From the NCBI GenBank assembly GCA_964465385.1, contig CAYXIM010000050.1:1-13951 (forward strand): DNA of 13,951 nt. The letters run 5' to 3'. How positions within the stretch are numbered: position 1 is the stretch's first letter; the number at the start of each line of letters is the position of its first letter. Of this stretch, positions 6,080 to 13,951 are shown piece by piece. The notes beneath the pieces were generated by a model. That model was not told where the DNA came from, made no database searches, and saw only the letters and a program-made list of their open reading frames with translations. A program made the translations under genes and the position numbers. The DNA is from JAAYBY01 sp964465385 (GTDB lineage Bacteria; Bacillota; Clostridia; Saccharofermentanales; UBA5734).

Positions 6080-6661
6080 ATGGATCGAAAACGCTTATAT
6101 TTGATGCTCGTGTCTGCCATGCTGATCGCAATCGGGCTTTTAATCCCACTCTTTTCTCCGGTCAAACTTATTTTGGAGCCGGCATCTTTCACGCTGGCCA
6201 GTCATGTGGCCATTTTCATTGCCATGTTTGTGTCACCTGCAACCGCCATAGCGGTCGCTGTCGGAACCACGTTCGGTTTTTTGATGGCGGCCTATCCCCC
6301 GGTCATCGTTTTCCGGGCAGCATCCCATCTGGTCTTTGCGCTGGTCGGGTCGCTGTTGCTGCGTAAAAACCCGTCAATTCTCAAGAAAACCTTGTCCATG
6401 CTGGTCTTTGCTTTTCTGATCAGCCTGGTCCATGCCGTTTGTGAACTGCTTTCTGTCCTGCCTTTTTATTTCAGCACCGCTCAAGGGGGTGCAGCAGACA
6501 GCAGCCAGGTTTTTTGGGTTTCCATTGTGCTGCTCGTTGGCGTTGGCACCCTGGTGCACAGCCTGGTTGATTTTTTCATTGCGCGGGCCATTTGGGTTCC
6601 TTTGGGAAAACTCAACGACCGTGTTCTCGAACACATGTCTGGGCAAAGCCCACCTTTATAA
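6080..6661 (+). CDS. ECF transporter S component, NiaX (niacin)-like
   Basis: This is a 193-residue, very hydrophobic protein with about six predicted membrane segments. That size and shape fit the substrate-binding S component of an energy-coupling-factor vitamin importer, which shares the EcfT/EcfA module encoded elsewhere. The block EPASFTLASHVAIFIAMFVS, then GTTFGFLMA and PVIVFRAASHLVFALVG, resembles my recollection of the NiaX niacin-transporter group; the substrate call is from recognised sequence pattern only. ATG 6080 is chosen because AGGAGA lies five bases upstream; an ATG at 6056, eight codons earlier, has no such site. It is the only plus-strand gene, divergent from cysK, and its stop overlaps the zwf stop by 6 bases tail to tail. 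Other small-vitamin S components remain possible. No terminator is visible after it. Confidence 0.75.
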   Translation: MDRKRLYLMLVSAMLIAIGLLIPLFSPVKLILEPASFTLASHVAIFIAMFVSPATAIAVAVGTTFGFLMAAYPPVIVFRAASHLVFALVGSLLLRKNPSILKKTLSMLVFAFLISLVHAVCELLSVLPFYFSTAQGGAADSSQVFWVSIVLLVGVGTLVHSLVDFFIARAIWVPLGKLNDRVLEHMSGQSPPL

Positions 6662-8098
6662 GTCAAGCCAGGCGCGCCCATCCTGTTGAAGCAGGCGATC
6701 AGCCGCATAAGGACCAGCCGTTCCAGCTGGATAGACATAAAGGGGCAGCTGATCCCGCCAATGTTGGATGGAATCAATCAACCGCCAACTGGCCTCAATC
6801 TCATCCCAGCCAGTAAACAGGTTCATGTCGCCCGAAAAAGCATCAAAGAGGAGTTTTTCATAGGCCTCCGGCGAGGCTTGTTTGCTGATGCAGTTGCGGC
6901 AAACATCCATGTGGGCCTGCATGATGTCCGCTGTCATGCCTGGCTGCTTGATGTTGAAGCGCAGATCGATCCCTTCTTGCGGCTGGATGCGAATGATCAA
7001 TGTATTGGGCTGTCCCCCTGTTTGTGCCCCCGCATAAACCTGGTCGCGGAAGACCACCGTGATCTTGGCAACCGCCTGGTTCAGCCGCTTGCCGGTCCGT
7101 AGATAAATGGGCACACCGCGCCATCGCTCATCATCAATCATCAGGCGCAAGGCGGCATAGGTCTCTGTTTTAGAGTGGTCGGACACCCCTGCCTCCGAAC
7201 GGTAGGCGCGCATGTCAGCAGTGGCGGCATACTGGCCCAAGACCAGATCTGTTTCTGCCCGTTTGCGGTCAAAGAGCCGCATATGCTTGAAGATACGAAC
7301 CTTCTCCTGTCTGATGGAATCGGAATCTGCGCTGGCCGGCTGATTCATGGTCAGGAGTGAAACCAGTTGCAAGAGGTGGCTTTGGACCATGTCGCGCAAG
7401 GCGCCGTTTTGCTCATAGTAGCCGCTGCGCTGTTCAACCCCGATTGTTTCCATGACACTCACTTGTATGTGATCGATGTGGTGCCGGTTCCAGGCTGGTT
7501 CAAAAAGGCGGTTGCCAAAGCGGAAAATCAAGACGTTTTGAAGCATCTCTTTGCCCAGATAATGGTCAATACGGTACATTTCGTGCTCATCAAAAACAGA
7601 TTGCAGCACGCGGTTAAAAGCCCGGGCGGAAGCCAAGTCCCGGCCGAAGGGCTTTTCAATCATCAGGCGGCGGTAAGCATGGTCAAAACGCTTGCGTAAA
7701 ATCCCGATTTGCTTGGAAACCAGAGGAAAAAGATCCGGAGCTGTGGCCAGAAAATAAAGGCGGTTTCCCCGCGTGTCCCGTTCGTCTTCAAGCTGCTCAA
7801 CCATCTGCCACAGGTGAGGGTAGGCATCCGCCTGGGTGATGTCCATGCGGTGGTAGACAAAGCGCTTGATAAAAGCGGCCACATCCCCTTCGGCGGTTCC
7901 TTGAGCCTCTTTAAGGGCCTGCAGGATGCTTTCATGGTAGATCGCCTGATCCCAATCTCTGCGGCCCACACCAACAATGGTCGTCCTTGGATCCAGCTGG
8001 CCGGACCGATGCAAGGCCAGCAAGGCTGGATACAGTTTCTTTTTTGCCAGATCGCCGGTTGTTCCGAACAAGGTCATGACGGTTGGCTCAAGGATCAA
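6656..8098 (-). CDS. zwf: Glucose-6-phosphate 1-dehydrogenase
   Basis: This enzyme oxidises glucose 6-phosphate to 6-phosphogluconolactone and yields NADPH, the first step of the oxidative pentose phosphate pathway. With the start used here it has 480 residues, the usual length. The NADP-binding loop GTTGDLAKKKLYP is at 12-24, EKPFG at 148-152, and the substrate signature RIDHYLGKE at 176-184 (D178 and H179). The catalytic-base His is H241 in GALRDMVQSHLL. I choose TTG 8098: GGAGGAGGG ends 7 bases before it, and ILEPTVMTLFGTTGD is a natural N-terminus. ATG 8077, seven codons later, would leave the nucleotide fold very close to the end. A longer reading from 8197 lies inside carB and adds unrelated sequence. 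The start overlaps carB by 11 bases. gnd, the partner enzyme, lies on the other side of carB. Confidence 0.94.
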   Translation of the reverse strand: MILEPTVMTLFGTTGDLAKKKLYPALLALHRSGQLDPRTTIVGVGRRDWDQAIYHESILQALKEAQGTAEGDVAAFIKRFVYHRMDITQADAYPHLWQMVEQLEDERDTRGNRLYFLATAPDLFPLVSKQIGILRKRFDHAYRRLMIEKPFGRDLASARAFNRVLQSVFDEHEMYRIDHYLGKEMLQNVLIFRFGNRLFEPAWNRHHIDHIQVSVMETIGVEQRSGYYEQNGALRDMVQSHLLQLVSLLTMNQPASADSDSIRQEKVRIFKHMRLFDRKRAETDLVLGQYAATADMRAYRSEAGVSDHSKTETYAALRLMIDDERWRGVPIYLRTGKRLNQAVAKITVVFRDQVYAGAQTGGQPNTLIIRIQPQEGIDLRFNIKQPGMTADIMQAHMDVCRNCISKQASPEAYEKLLFDAFSGDMNLFTGWDEIEASWRLIDSIQHWRDQLPLYVYPAGTAGPYAADRLLQQDGRAWLDL

Positions 8099-11000
8099 GG
8101 CGCTTCCCTCCTCCGGATGTTTTGCGGATACCCGCGTGATAGGCCTGCAAGGATTTAACCGGATCCGGGTTATGCCCGCGCGCCAGAAAAGCTTCAATGC
8201 CCTGTGCGCTGGCTGTGGCCGCTGTCAACGTTGTGATGTAGGGGATCCGGTAACGGATGGCAGCCTTGCGGATGTAGGAGTCATCGTACTGGCTGCGTGG
8301 CCCAGCAGCGGTGTTGATCACCAGTTGGATCTGCTGGTTGGTCAGGTGATCCAGGATGTTGGGCCGGCCTTCGTAGAGTTTTTTGACCGCTTCAGAGGGG
8401 ATACCGTGTGCAGCCAGTAATTGACTGGTCCCACTCGTGGCCAGAATATGAAAACCCATCTTATCAAAGGCGCGGGCGACGGGCACAACCTCCTCTTTAT
8501 CAGTATCGTTGACGCTGATTAAAACAGTTCCTTGTGTCGGCAAGGCGGCGTAGGCCGCTTCCTGGGCCTTGAAGTAGGCCAACGCAAAGGAGTCTGCCAG
8601 ACCCAGCACTTCTCCGGTTGATCGCATCTCCGGCCCCAGAAGCGGATCTACTTCCGGGAACATCTGGAAAGGGAAGACCGCTTCTTTCACGCCAAAATGC
8701 GGGATGATCCTGCGACGCATGTTGTGGACTGATGCGGGTTTCCCTTCAAATTGCCTGATGATCAGCTCGGTTGCCTGCCGGGCCAGGGACAGCTGACAGA
8801 TTTTTGAGACCAAAGGCACCGTTCGTGACGCGCGTGGGTTGGCTTCCAGCACAAAGACCGTGTCATCCGCGATGGCATATTGGACGTTGATCAGGCCAAC
8901 CACGTCCAGTGCCCGGGCAATCTGTTCGGTGTAGGCCGTGATCGTGCGCAGGTGGTGGTCCTGGATGCTGATCGGTGGAATCACACAAGCTGAGTCTCCA
9001 GAATGGATGCCGGCCAGTTCAATGTGTTCCATGACGGCGGGCACGAAGGCCGCCTTGCCATCTGACAAAGCGTCGGCCTCCACTTCGGTTGCGTGGCTTA
9101 AAAAACGGTCAATGAGAACAGGCCGATCTGGCGTCACCTCCATGGCCTGGATCATGTAACGGCTGAGCATGCTTTCATCCAAAACGATTTCCATGCCCCG
9201 GCCGCCCAGAACATAAGAAGGGCGAAGCATAAGCGGATAACCGATCCGATCCGCGATGGCCTGGGCCTGCTCAAGTGTCACAGCCATGCCAGATTCTGGC
9301 ATGGGGATGTGCAAGGTGTCCATCAGTGCGCGAAAACGGTCCCGGTCTTCTGCCAGGTCGATCTGATCCGGCCTGGTGCCCAGGATGCGCACCCCGGCCT
9401 CTTCCAGCTGGCCGGCAATGGTCAGCGGTGTCTGACCGCCAAATTGAACCAGCACGCCCAGTGGCTGTTCGGCTTCATAAATGGCAAGGACGTCTTCAAA
9501 GGTCAAAGGTTCAAAGTACAGGCGGTCCGAAATGTCATAGTCGGTTGAAACGGTTTCCGGGTTACAGTTAACCATAATCGTTTCATATCCCAGTTCACGC
9601 AAGGCCAGGGCTGTGTGCACACAGCAGTAATCAAATTCAATGCCTTGGCCGATGCGGTTGGGCCCGCCACCCAGGACCATGATCTTGGGCCGGCCACTGG
9701 CCGGCTGGCTGCGGCCGGTCTGGTAGGTGGCGTAATAATAGGCTGCATCCTTGACACCACTGACCCGGATCGCCTCCCACTGCTTGCGAAGGCCGATGCG
9801 CATGCGTTGCTGGCGGATATCCGCTTCTGCCAGGTTCAGCAGGCTGGCCAGGTAGCGGTCGGCAAAGCCTTCTTTTTTGGCCTGAACCAGCAGCTCATCC
9901 GGCAGCGCCTGCCCTCGGAAAGCCAGGATTTCTTCCTCACGATCAACCAGTTCTTGCATTTGTTGCAAAAAGTAGGGCTTGATATGGGTCAAGCGGGCCA
10001 GCAGGTCCAGGTCAGCCCCTTTTCGCAGGGCTTCATAGAGGATGAACTGCCGCTCACTGCTGGGCTGGGCCAGTTTTTCCAGCAGATGGTCCACGGGCAG
10101 GTCATGAAAATTTTTGGCAAAGCCCAGACCGTAGCGGTTGATCTCCAGTGAGCGGATGGCTTTTTGCAGGGCTTCCTTGTAGGTTTTCCCAATGCCCATG
10201 ACCTCACCAACAGCACGCATTTGTGTGCCCAGCTGGTCGCGGACAGCAGAAAATTTTTCAAAGGCCCAGCGAGCGAATTTAACCACCACATAATCAAAAT
10301 GGGCCTGGTAACGATCCAGGCTCCCGTCACGCCAGTGGGGGATTTCATCCAAGGTCATCCCGACAGCCAGCATGGCGGAAATTCTGGCGATGGGAAAACC
10401 GGTCGCTTTTGAGGCCAAAGCCGACGACCGCGAGGTCCGGGGGTTGATTTCAATGATGACGATGCGGTCCTGTTGGGGGTTGTAGGCAAACTGGACGTTG
10501 GCGCCGCCAATGACACCGACAGCCTCGGCCACCCGGTAGGCCAACGCTTCCAGCCGCTTCTGCAGGGCCTGGCTGACGGTCAGCATGGGGGCTGAACAGA
10601 AGGAGTCANNNNNNNNNNAACGGCATCAATGTTTTCAATGGTGCAGACCGTGATCTTCTGGTTCTTGGCGTCCCGGATCAGCTCCACCTCCAGCTCTTCC
10701 CAGCCCAGAACCGATTCTTCGACCAAGATCTGGCCAACCATGCTGGCTGAAAGGCCCCGTTCAGCAACCAGCCTGAGTTCTTCAACGTTGTAGACCAGGC
10801 CACCACCGGTTCCCCCCATGGTGTAGGCAGGACGAATCACAACCGGATAGCCCAGTTCCCGGGCGATCGCCTCCGCTTCTTCAATGCCATAGGCCGGCTG
10901 GCTGCGCGGCAATTCGATGCCCAGCTGCTGCATGGTTTTCTTGAAGGCAATGCGATCCTCTCCGCGCTGGATGGCCTCCACCTGGATGCCGATCACCTCA

Positions 11001-11338
11001 ACCCCATAAGTTTGGAGCACCCCGAGCTGATCCAGTTCCAGGCACAGGTTGAGCGCCGACTGGCCGCCCAGGTTGGGCAGCAGGGCTTCCGGTCGTTCCT
11101 TGGCGATGATCTGGGTCAGCCGGCTTGCCTCAAGCGGCTCGATATAGGTTTGGTCCGCCAGATCCGGATCAGTCATGATGGTGGCCGGGTTGGAGTTGAC
11201 CAGCACCACCTGGTAGCCCAGCGCGCGCAGGGCCTTACAGGCCTGTGTGCCTGAATAATCAAACTCGCAGGCCTGTCCAATCACAATGGGGCCCGATCCG
11301 ATGATCAAAATTTTTTTCAGGTCCGTTCTTTGGGGCAT
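8088..11338 (-). CDS. carB: Carbamoyl-phosphate synthase large subunit, interrupted by an assembly gap
   Basis: CarB makes carbamoyl phosphate from bicarbonate, ATP and ammonia supplied by the small subunit CarA, for pyrimidines and arginine. The start ATG 11338 has AAGGAGG six bases upstream. The first ATP-grasp half opens with GSGPIVIGQACEFDYSG (14-30). The second half opens with GGGPNRIGQGIEFDY (about 558-572). A C-terminal MGS-type allosteric domain occupies roughly the last 145 residues. Ten Ns at 10609-10618 split the reading frame. The left side ends IENIDAV and the right resumes DSFCSAPML, and the family has G-(I/V)-H-T-G between these, so five residues are lost. The parallel GIHSGDS in the second half supports this. 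The intact protein would be about 1084 residues, as usual. No carA is adjacent; gnd lies 62 bases upstream and zwf overlaps the end. Confidence 0.95.
8106..8114 (-). promoter_or_regulatory. Ribosome binding site of zwf inside the end of carB
   Basis: GGAGGAGGG on the minus strand, ending 7 bases before TTG 8098. It encodes part of the last carB codons. It is the reason for preferring the TTG start over ATG 8077, whose own upstream bases show no such site. Confidence 0.75.
10609..10618. other. Assembly gap (ten Ns) inside carB
   Basis: Ten undetermined bases. The conserved CarB sequence across the gap needs 14 missing bases, not ten, to restore the frame and the GxHTG residues, so the N-run looks like a placeholder length. 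The apparent frame change here is an artefact and not a real frameshift. Confidence 0.95.
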
Positions 11339-11400
11339 GTCCAGCCTCCTTACAGCTCTGTTCTGCTCTGGCTTTTTTTAACCTGCTGGCAGGCAGCGGG

Positions 11401-12828
11401 TCAATCGGCGGGCCATTCGGTGTGGAAAAAACGCCCGCGAGGCTGGTCAATGCGTTCGTAGGTGTGGGCACCGAAAAAGTCCCGCTGGGCCTGCAACAGA
11501 TTAGCCGGCAAATGGGCGCAGGTCAAGCCGTGAAAATATTGCAAGGCTGCTGAAAGCGCAGGGACAGGCAGGCCGGCTTCACTGGCCTGGGCAACCACCC
11601 GGCGCCAGGCGGGCAGGGCTTCTTCGATAGCCTTGCGGAAAAAAGGATCCAGGATCAGGTGTGGTAAATCCGGTTGGCGCAGGTAGGCCTGGCGGATATG
11701 CTCCAGCAACGGCGAGCGGATGATGCAGCCAGCCCGCCAGATCATGGCAATACCCGCATAATCCAGCGGCCAAGTGTACTGCCGGGCTGCGGCCTGCATG
11801 AGGGCGTAACCCTGGGCATAGGAGATGATTTTTGATGCGTAAACAGCCAGCCTGAGGGCTTCAACAAAAGGTTCGGGTTGCACGCCAAGCAGACGCTTGT
11901 CTGTTTGTCCGGTTTCATAAACGTGCGACGCCCTGACCCGGTCTTCTTTTGCCGCTGACAAAAAACGGGCAAAGACGGCTTCGCTGATCAGATCAAGGGG
12001 AACACCCAGATCCAGAGCGCTTTGGCTGGTCCATTGGCCGGTTCCTTTTTGTCCCGCAGCATCCAGAATCAGGTCCAACACGTAGGTGCCTTCTTCGTTT
12101 TGGAAGCCCAGGATCTTACCTGTGATGTCAATCAGGTAGCTGTCCAGCTCGGTCCGGTTCCAGGCGACGAAAACATCACGCATGGCTGTCGTGGACAAGC
12201 CCAGCCCGTCGCGCATGATGTGGTAGGCCTCCCCAATGATCTGCATGTCTGCGTATTCAATGCCGTTGTGAACCATTTTGACAAAATGGCCGGAACCGCC
12301 AGGCCCGATCCACGCGCAACAGGGGATGCCGTCAGGTGCCAGGGCTGCGATGGATTGAAAGAGGTCGCGGATAACAGGCCAGGCTTCTTCGGATCCGCCG
12401 GGCATCATGGAAGGGCCTTCAAGGGCGCCTCGTTCGCCACCAGAGATGCCGGCTCCCACAAAATGAATGCCCCGGCCACCCAGGCTTTCAACCCGTCTTT
12501 GCGTCTGTGTGAAATGCGTGTTTCCACCGTCGATCAGAACGTCCCCGGGCTCCAATAACGGTGCAAGGGTGTCAATCAGCTGGTCGACGGCTGGGCCGGC
12601 TTTGACCATCATCAACAGCATGCGTGGTTTTTGGAGCGCTGCCACCAGGGTGTCCAGCCGGTCGCAGGCGACCACGTCCAGGTCACGGGCCCGGCCCGAT
12701 ACAAAAGCCGTTGTTTTGGCAACGGTTCTGTTGTAGACGGCAACCCGGTAGCCCCGGGAAAGCATGTTGAGCGCCAGGTTTTCACCCATAACACCCAGAC
12801 CAATCAGCCCGATATGTGCCAGTTTCAT
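11401..12828 (-). CDS. gnd: 6-phosphogluconate dehydrogenase, decarboxylating
   Basis: Gnd oxidatively decarboxylates 6-phosphogluconate to ribulose 5-phosphate and gives the second NADPH of the oxidative pentose phosphate pathway. The 475 residues match the long (about 470) dimeric class. The Rossmann loop GLIGLGVMGENLALN is at 7-21, and NRT (33-35) fits NADP preference. The substrate loop GISGGERGALEGPSMMPGG is at 127-145. The catalytic lysine is K184 in GSGHFVKMVHNGIEYADMQ, with N188 and E191. The C-terminal tail has FFGAHTYERID and FHTEW, as in the family. ATG 12828 has AGAGGTG five bases upstream. It follows yjbQ by 19 bases and precedes carB by 62, so it is probably co-transcribed with both. 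The short gap to carB shows no usable terminator. Confidence 0.96.
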   Translation of the reverse strand: MKLAHIGLIGLGVMGENLALNMLSRGYRVAVYNRTVAKTTAFVSGRARDLDVVACDRLDTLVAALQKPRMLLMMVKAGPAVDQLIDTLAPLLEPGDVLIDGGNTHFTQTQRRVESLGGRGIHFVGAGISGGERGALEGPSMMPGGSEEAWPVIRDLFQSIAALAPDGIPCCAWIGPGGSGHFVKMVHNGIEYADMQIIGEAYHIMRDGLGLSTTAMRDVFVAWNRTELDSYLIDITGKILGFQNEEGTYVLDLILDAAGQKGTGQWTSQSALDLGVPLDLISEAVFARFLSAAKEDRVRASHVYETGQTDKRLLGVQPEPFVEALRLAVYASKIISYAQGYALMQAAARQYTWPLDYAGIAMIWRAGCIIRSPLLEHIRQAYLRQPDLPHLILDPFFRKAIEEALPAWRRVVAQASEAGLPVPALSAALQYFHGLTCAHLPANLLQAQRDFFGAHTYERIDQPRGRFFHTEWPAD

Positions 12829-12847
12829 TGCCGCACCTCTATTCTTT

Positions 12848-13264
12848 TTATTCTCCGATGATTTTGATCAGAACATGTTTGGGTCTTTTGCCGTCAAACT
12901 CACCATAAAAGATCTGTTCCCAGGTTCCAAAATCCAGCTGCCCATTGGTGATGGCCACAACCACCTCACGCCCCATGATGGTCCGTTTCAGGTGGGCATC
13001 CGCGTTGTCTTCAAAGCCATTGTGGTCATACTGGCTGTAGGGCTTTTCAGGCGCCAGCTTTTCAAGCCAGCGCTCAAAGTCGCGATGCAGACCGCTTTCA
13101 TCGTCGTTGATGAAAACACTGGCTGTGATGTTCATGGCGTTGACCAGGACCAGGCCTTCCTGAACCCCGCTCTCGGCCAGGCATTGGCGTACCTGTGGGG
13201 TGATGTTGATGAGTTTTCTGCGGGTCGGTGTCTGGAAGGTCAGTTTTTTGCGATAGCTTTTCAT
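12848..13264 (-). CDS. yjbQ: YjbQ / UPF0047 family protein
   Basis: A 138-residue, single-domain member of the UPF0047 (YjbQ) family, annotated in databases as a secondary thiamine-phosphate synthase because some members show that weak activity; the physiological role is not settled. Family features are the ITASVFINDDESGLHRDFERWL block (46-67), conserved histidines H81 and H91 around EDNADAHLKRTIMG, and the closing TNGQLDFGTWEQIFYGEFDGKRPKHVLIKIIGE segment (106-138). It has no signal peptide or membrane segment, so it is cytosolic. The start overlaps the nfo stop by 4 bases (ATGA), and gnd begins 19 bases after its stop. No thiamine gene or TPP riboswitch is visible nearby, so the surroundings give no support for a thiamine role. 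Confidence 0.9.
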   Translation of the reverse strand: MKSYRKKLTFQTPTRRKLINITPQVRQCLAESGVQEGLVLVNAMNITASVFINDDESGLHRDFERWLEKLAPEKPYSQYDHNGFEDNADAHLKRTIMGREVVVAITNGQLDFGTWEQIFYGEFDGKRPKHVLIKIIGE

Positions 13265-13951
13265 GAGGGCAGTGCTCCTTTCCCAGCTTGTGCTCGGATT
13301 TGCTTTAGCAGATGGATTTCTTTGGCATACCCAGCCAGGTCATTGGGGGTTTCCAGGTAGACGGGCACGTGTTGCGTGCGGTCATGTGTGATCACCTGCG
13401 CCAGGGCCTGCAGCCCGATGGTCCCTTCCCCGATTTTTTCGTGGCGGTCTTTTCGGCTGCCCAGCGGGTTTTGGCTGTCGTTAAGGTGGATGGCGCGAAG
13501 CCGGTCCAGACCAATCTGGCGATCAAAAGCCTCCAAAACCCCTTCCCAGTCCTGGACCAGGTCGTAGCCGGCCGCATGGATGTGGCAGGTGTCCAGGCAA
13601 ACCCCAATTTTTTCATGCTGTTCGACACGGTCAATGATGGCCCTGAGTTCTTCAAAACGCACACCAAGCTCAGTTCCCCGCCCTGACATGGTTTCCAGTA
13701 AAACGATGGTGGGCTGCGCCGGCTCAAGGGTTGCGTTGAGCAGGTCTGCCGTCAGAGCAATACCGGCATCGGTTCCCTGGCCCACGTGGTTGCCGGGGTG
13801 CATGTTATAGAAGGTGTTTGGCAAGCGTGCCAGCAGGCGCAGGTCGTCGGTCAAGACCTGGCGTGCAAAATCACGCACGCGCGGGTCCCGGGCACATGGG
13901 TTGAGGGTGTAGGGCGCATGGGCCATAAAAGGCCCCAGCTGATTGTCGCGG
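13261..13951 (-). CDS. nfo: Endonuclease IV (AP endonuclease Nfo), 5' part cut by window edge
   Basis: Nfo cuts DNA 5' of abasic sites in base excision repair using a three-zinc centre in a TIM barrel. The frame is open to the right edge, giving about 229 residues plus stop; the family is about 280 long, so roughly 50 N-terminal residues are missing. The ATG at 13926 is internal, because the frame continues upstream into RDNQLGPF and HAPYTLN is normally about 55 residues into the protein. Most zinc ligands can be assigned by motif: His of HPG, Glu of LLETMSG, Asp and His of CLDTCH, His of AIHLND, Asp and His of RKDRHEKIGEG, and Glu of LETPND. It is the first visible gene of the nfo-yjbQ-gnd-carB-zwf string. 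Confidence 0.95.
   Translation of the reverse strand, partial: RDNQLGPFMAHAPYTLNPCARDPRVRDFARQVLTDDLRLLARLPNTFYNMHPGNHVGQGTDAGIALTADLLNATLEPAQPTIVLLETMSGRGTELGVRFEELRAIIDRVEQHEKIGVCLDTCHIHAAGYDLVQDWEGVLEAFDRQIGLDRLRAIHLNDSQNPLGSRKDRHEKIGEGTIGLQALAQVITHDRTQHVPVYLETPNDLAGYAKEIHLLKQIRAQAGKGALPS

Noticed and set aside
6621..6634. GTGTTC-TC-GAACAC inverted repeat
   Set aside because: It lies within the coding end of the ECF gene, is short, and has no promoter nearby, so chance is the simplest explanation.
9615..10151. 178-residue plus-strand open frame opposite carB
   Set aside because: It is fully inside conserved carB coding sequence on the other strand, with no recognisable domain and no promoter, so it is a shadow frame.
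10609..10618. Apparent frameshift splitting carB into two genes
   Set aside because: The break coincides with ten Ns, and both sides fit a single CarB with five residues missing, so it is an assembly artefact.
11371..11393. Hairpin CCTGC-TG-GCAGG beside a T-run between gnd and carB, as a terminator
   Set aside because: In the direction of transcription (minus) the hairpin is followed by As, not Ts. On the plus strand the T-run comes before the hairpin. Neither orientation makes a Rho-independent terminator.

Overview
The window looks like chromosomal housekeeping DNA from a bacterium of moderate-to-high GC. It is most likely a member of the Bacillota (Clostridia-like). The support for that is a copA-copZ-csoR copper operon with a CsoR-type repressor, a NiaX-like ECF transporter S component, a short-form NqrB, and strong Shine-Dalgarno sites of the GGAGG type. 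The placement is an inference from gene content only. A run of ten Ns inside carB shows this is a draft or metagenome-derived scaffold. Almost everything is coded on the minus strand, so the text below reads from high to low coordinates.

Region 13951-6656 (minus) is one tightly packed gene string: nfo (endonuclease IV, start off the window), yjbQ (UPF0047), gnd (6-phosphogluconate dehydrogenase), carB (carbamoyl-phosphate synthase large subunit, crossed by the assembly gap) and zwf (glucose-6-phosphate dehydrogenase). Several neighbours overlap by a few bases. The two NADPH-forming enzymes of the oxidative pentose phosphate pathway flank carB, and no carA lies beside it. The zwf start is best read as a TTG that overlaps the end of carB.

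Region 6661-6080 (plus) is the only plus-strand gene, a NiaX-like ECF transporter S component. It meets zwf tail to tail with a 6-bp overlap. It is divergent from cysK, and the roughly 190-bp divergent region holds a good sigma-70-type promoter for the plus gene, an 11-bp inverted repeat whose right arm sits on the -10 box, and an FNR/CRP-like palindrome.

Region 5891-2084 (minus) holds cysK, then copA-copZ-csoR with 4-bp ATGA overlaps. The copper operon has its own promoter only 10 bases after the cysK stop. A 29-bp inverted repeat covers the predicted transcription start and is the likely CsoR operator, so the operon probably controls itself through its last gene.

Region 2071-1 (minus) starts with a near-consensus promoter and continues with nqrB, nqrC and nqrD (cut by the window edge), subunits of the Na+-translocating NADH:quinone oxidoreductase. 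The operon begins with nqrB, with no nqrA in front. The nqrB start appears to be a rare ATT codon placed at ideal distance from a GGAGGG site. I saw no RNA genes, CRISPR arrays, insertion sequences or phage genes, and no convincing new defence or mobile system. The points worth a second look concern start codons, operators and gene order.
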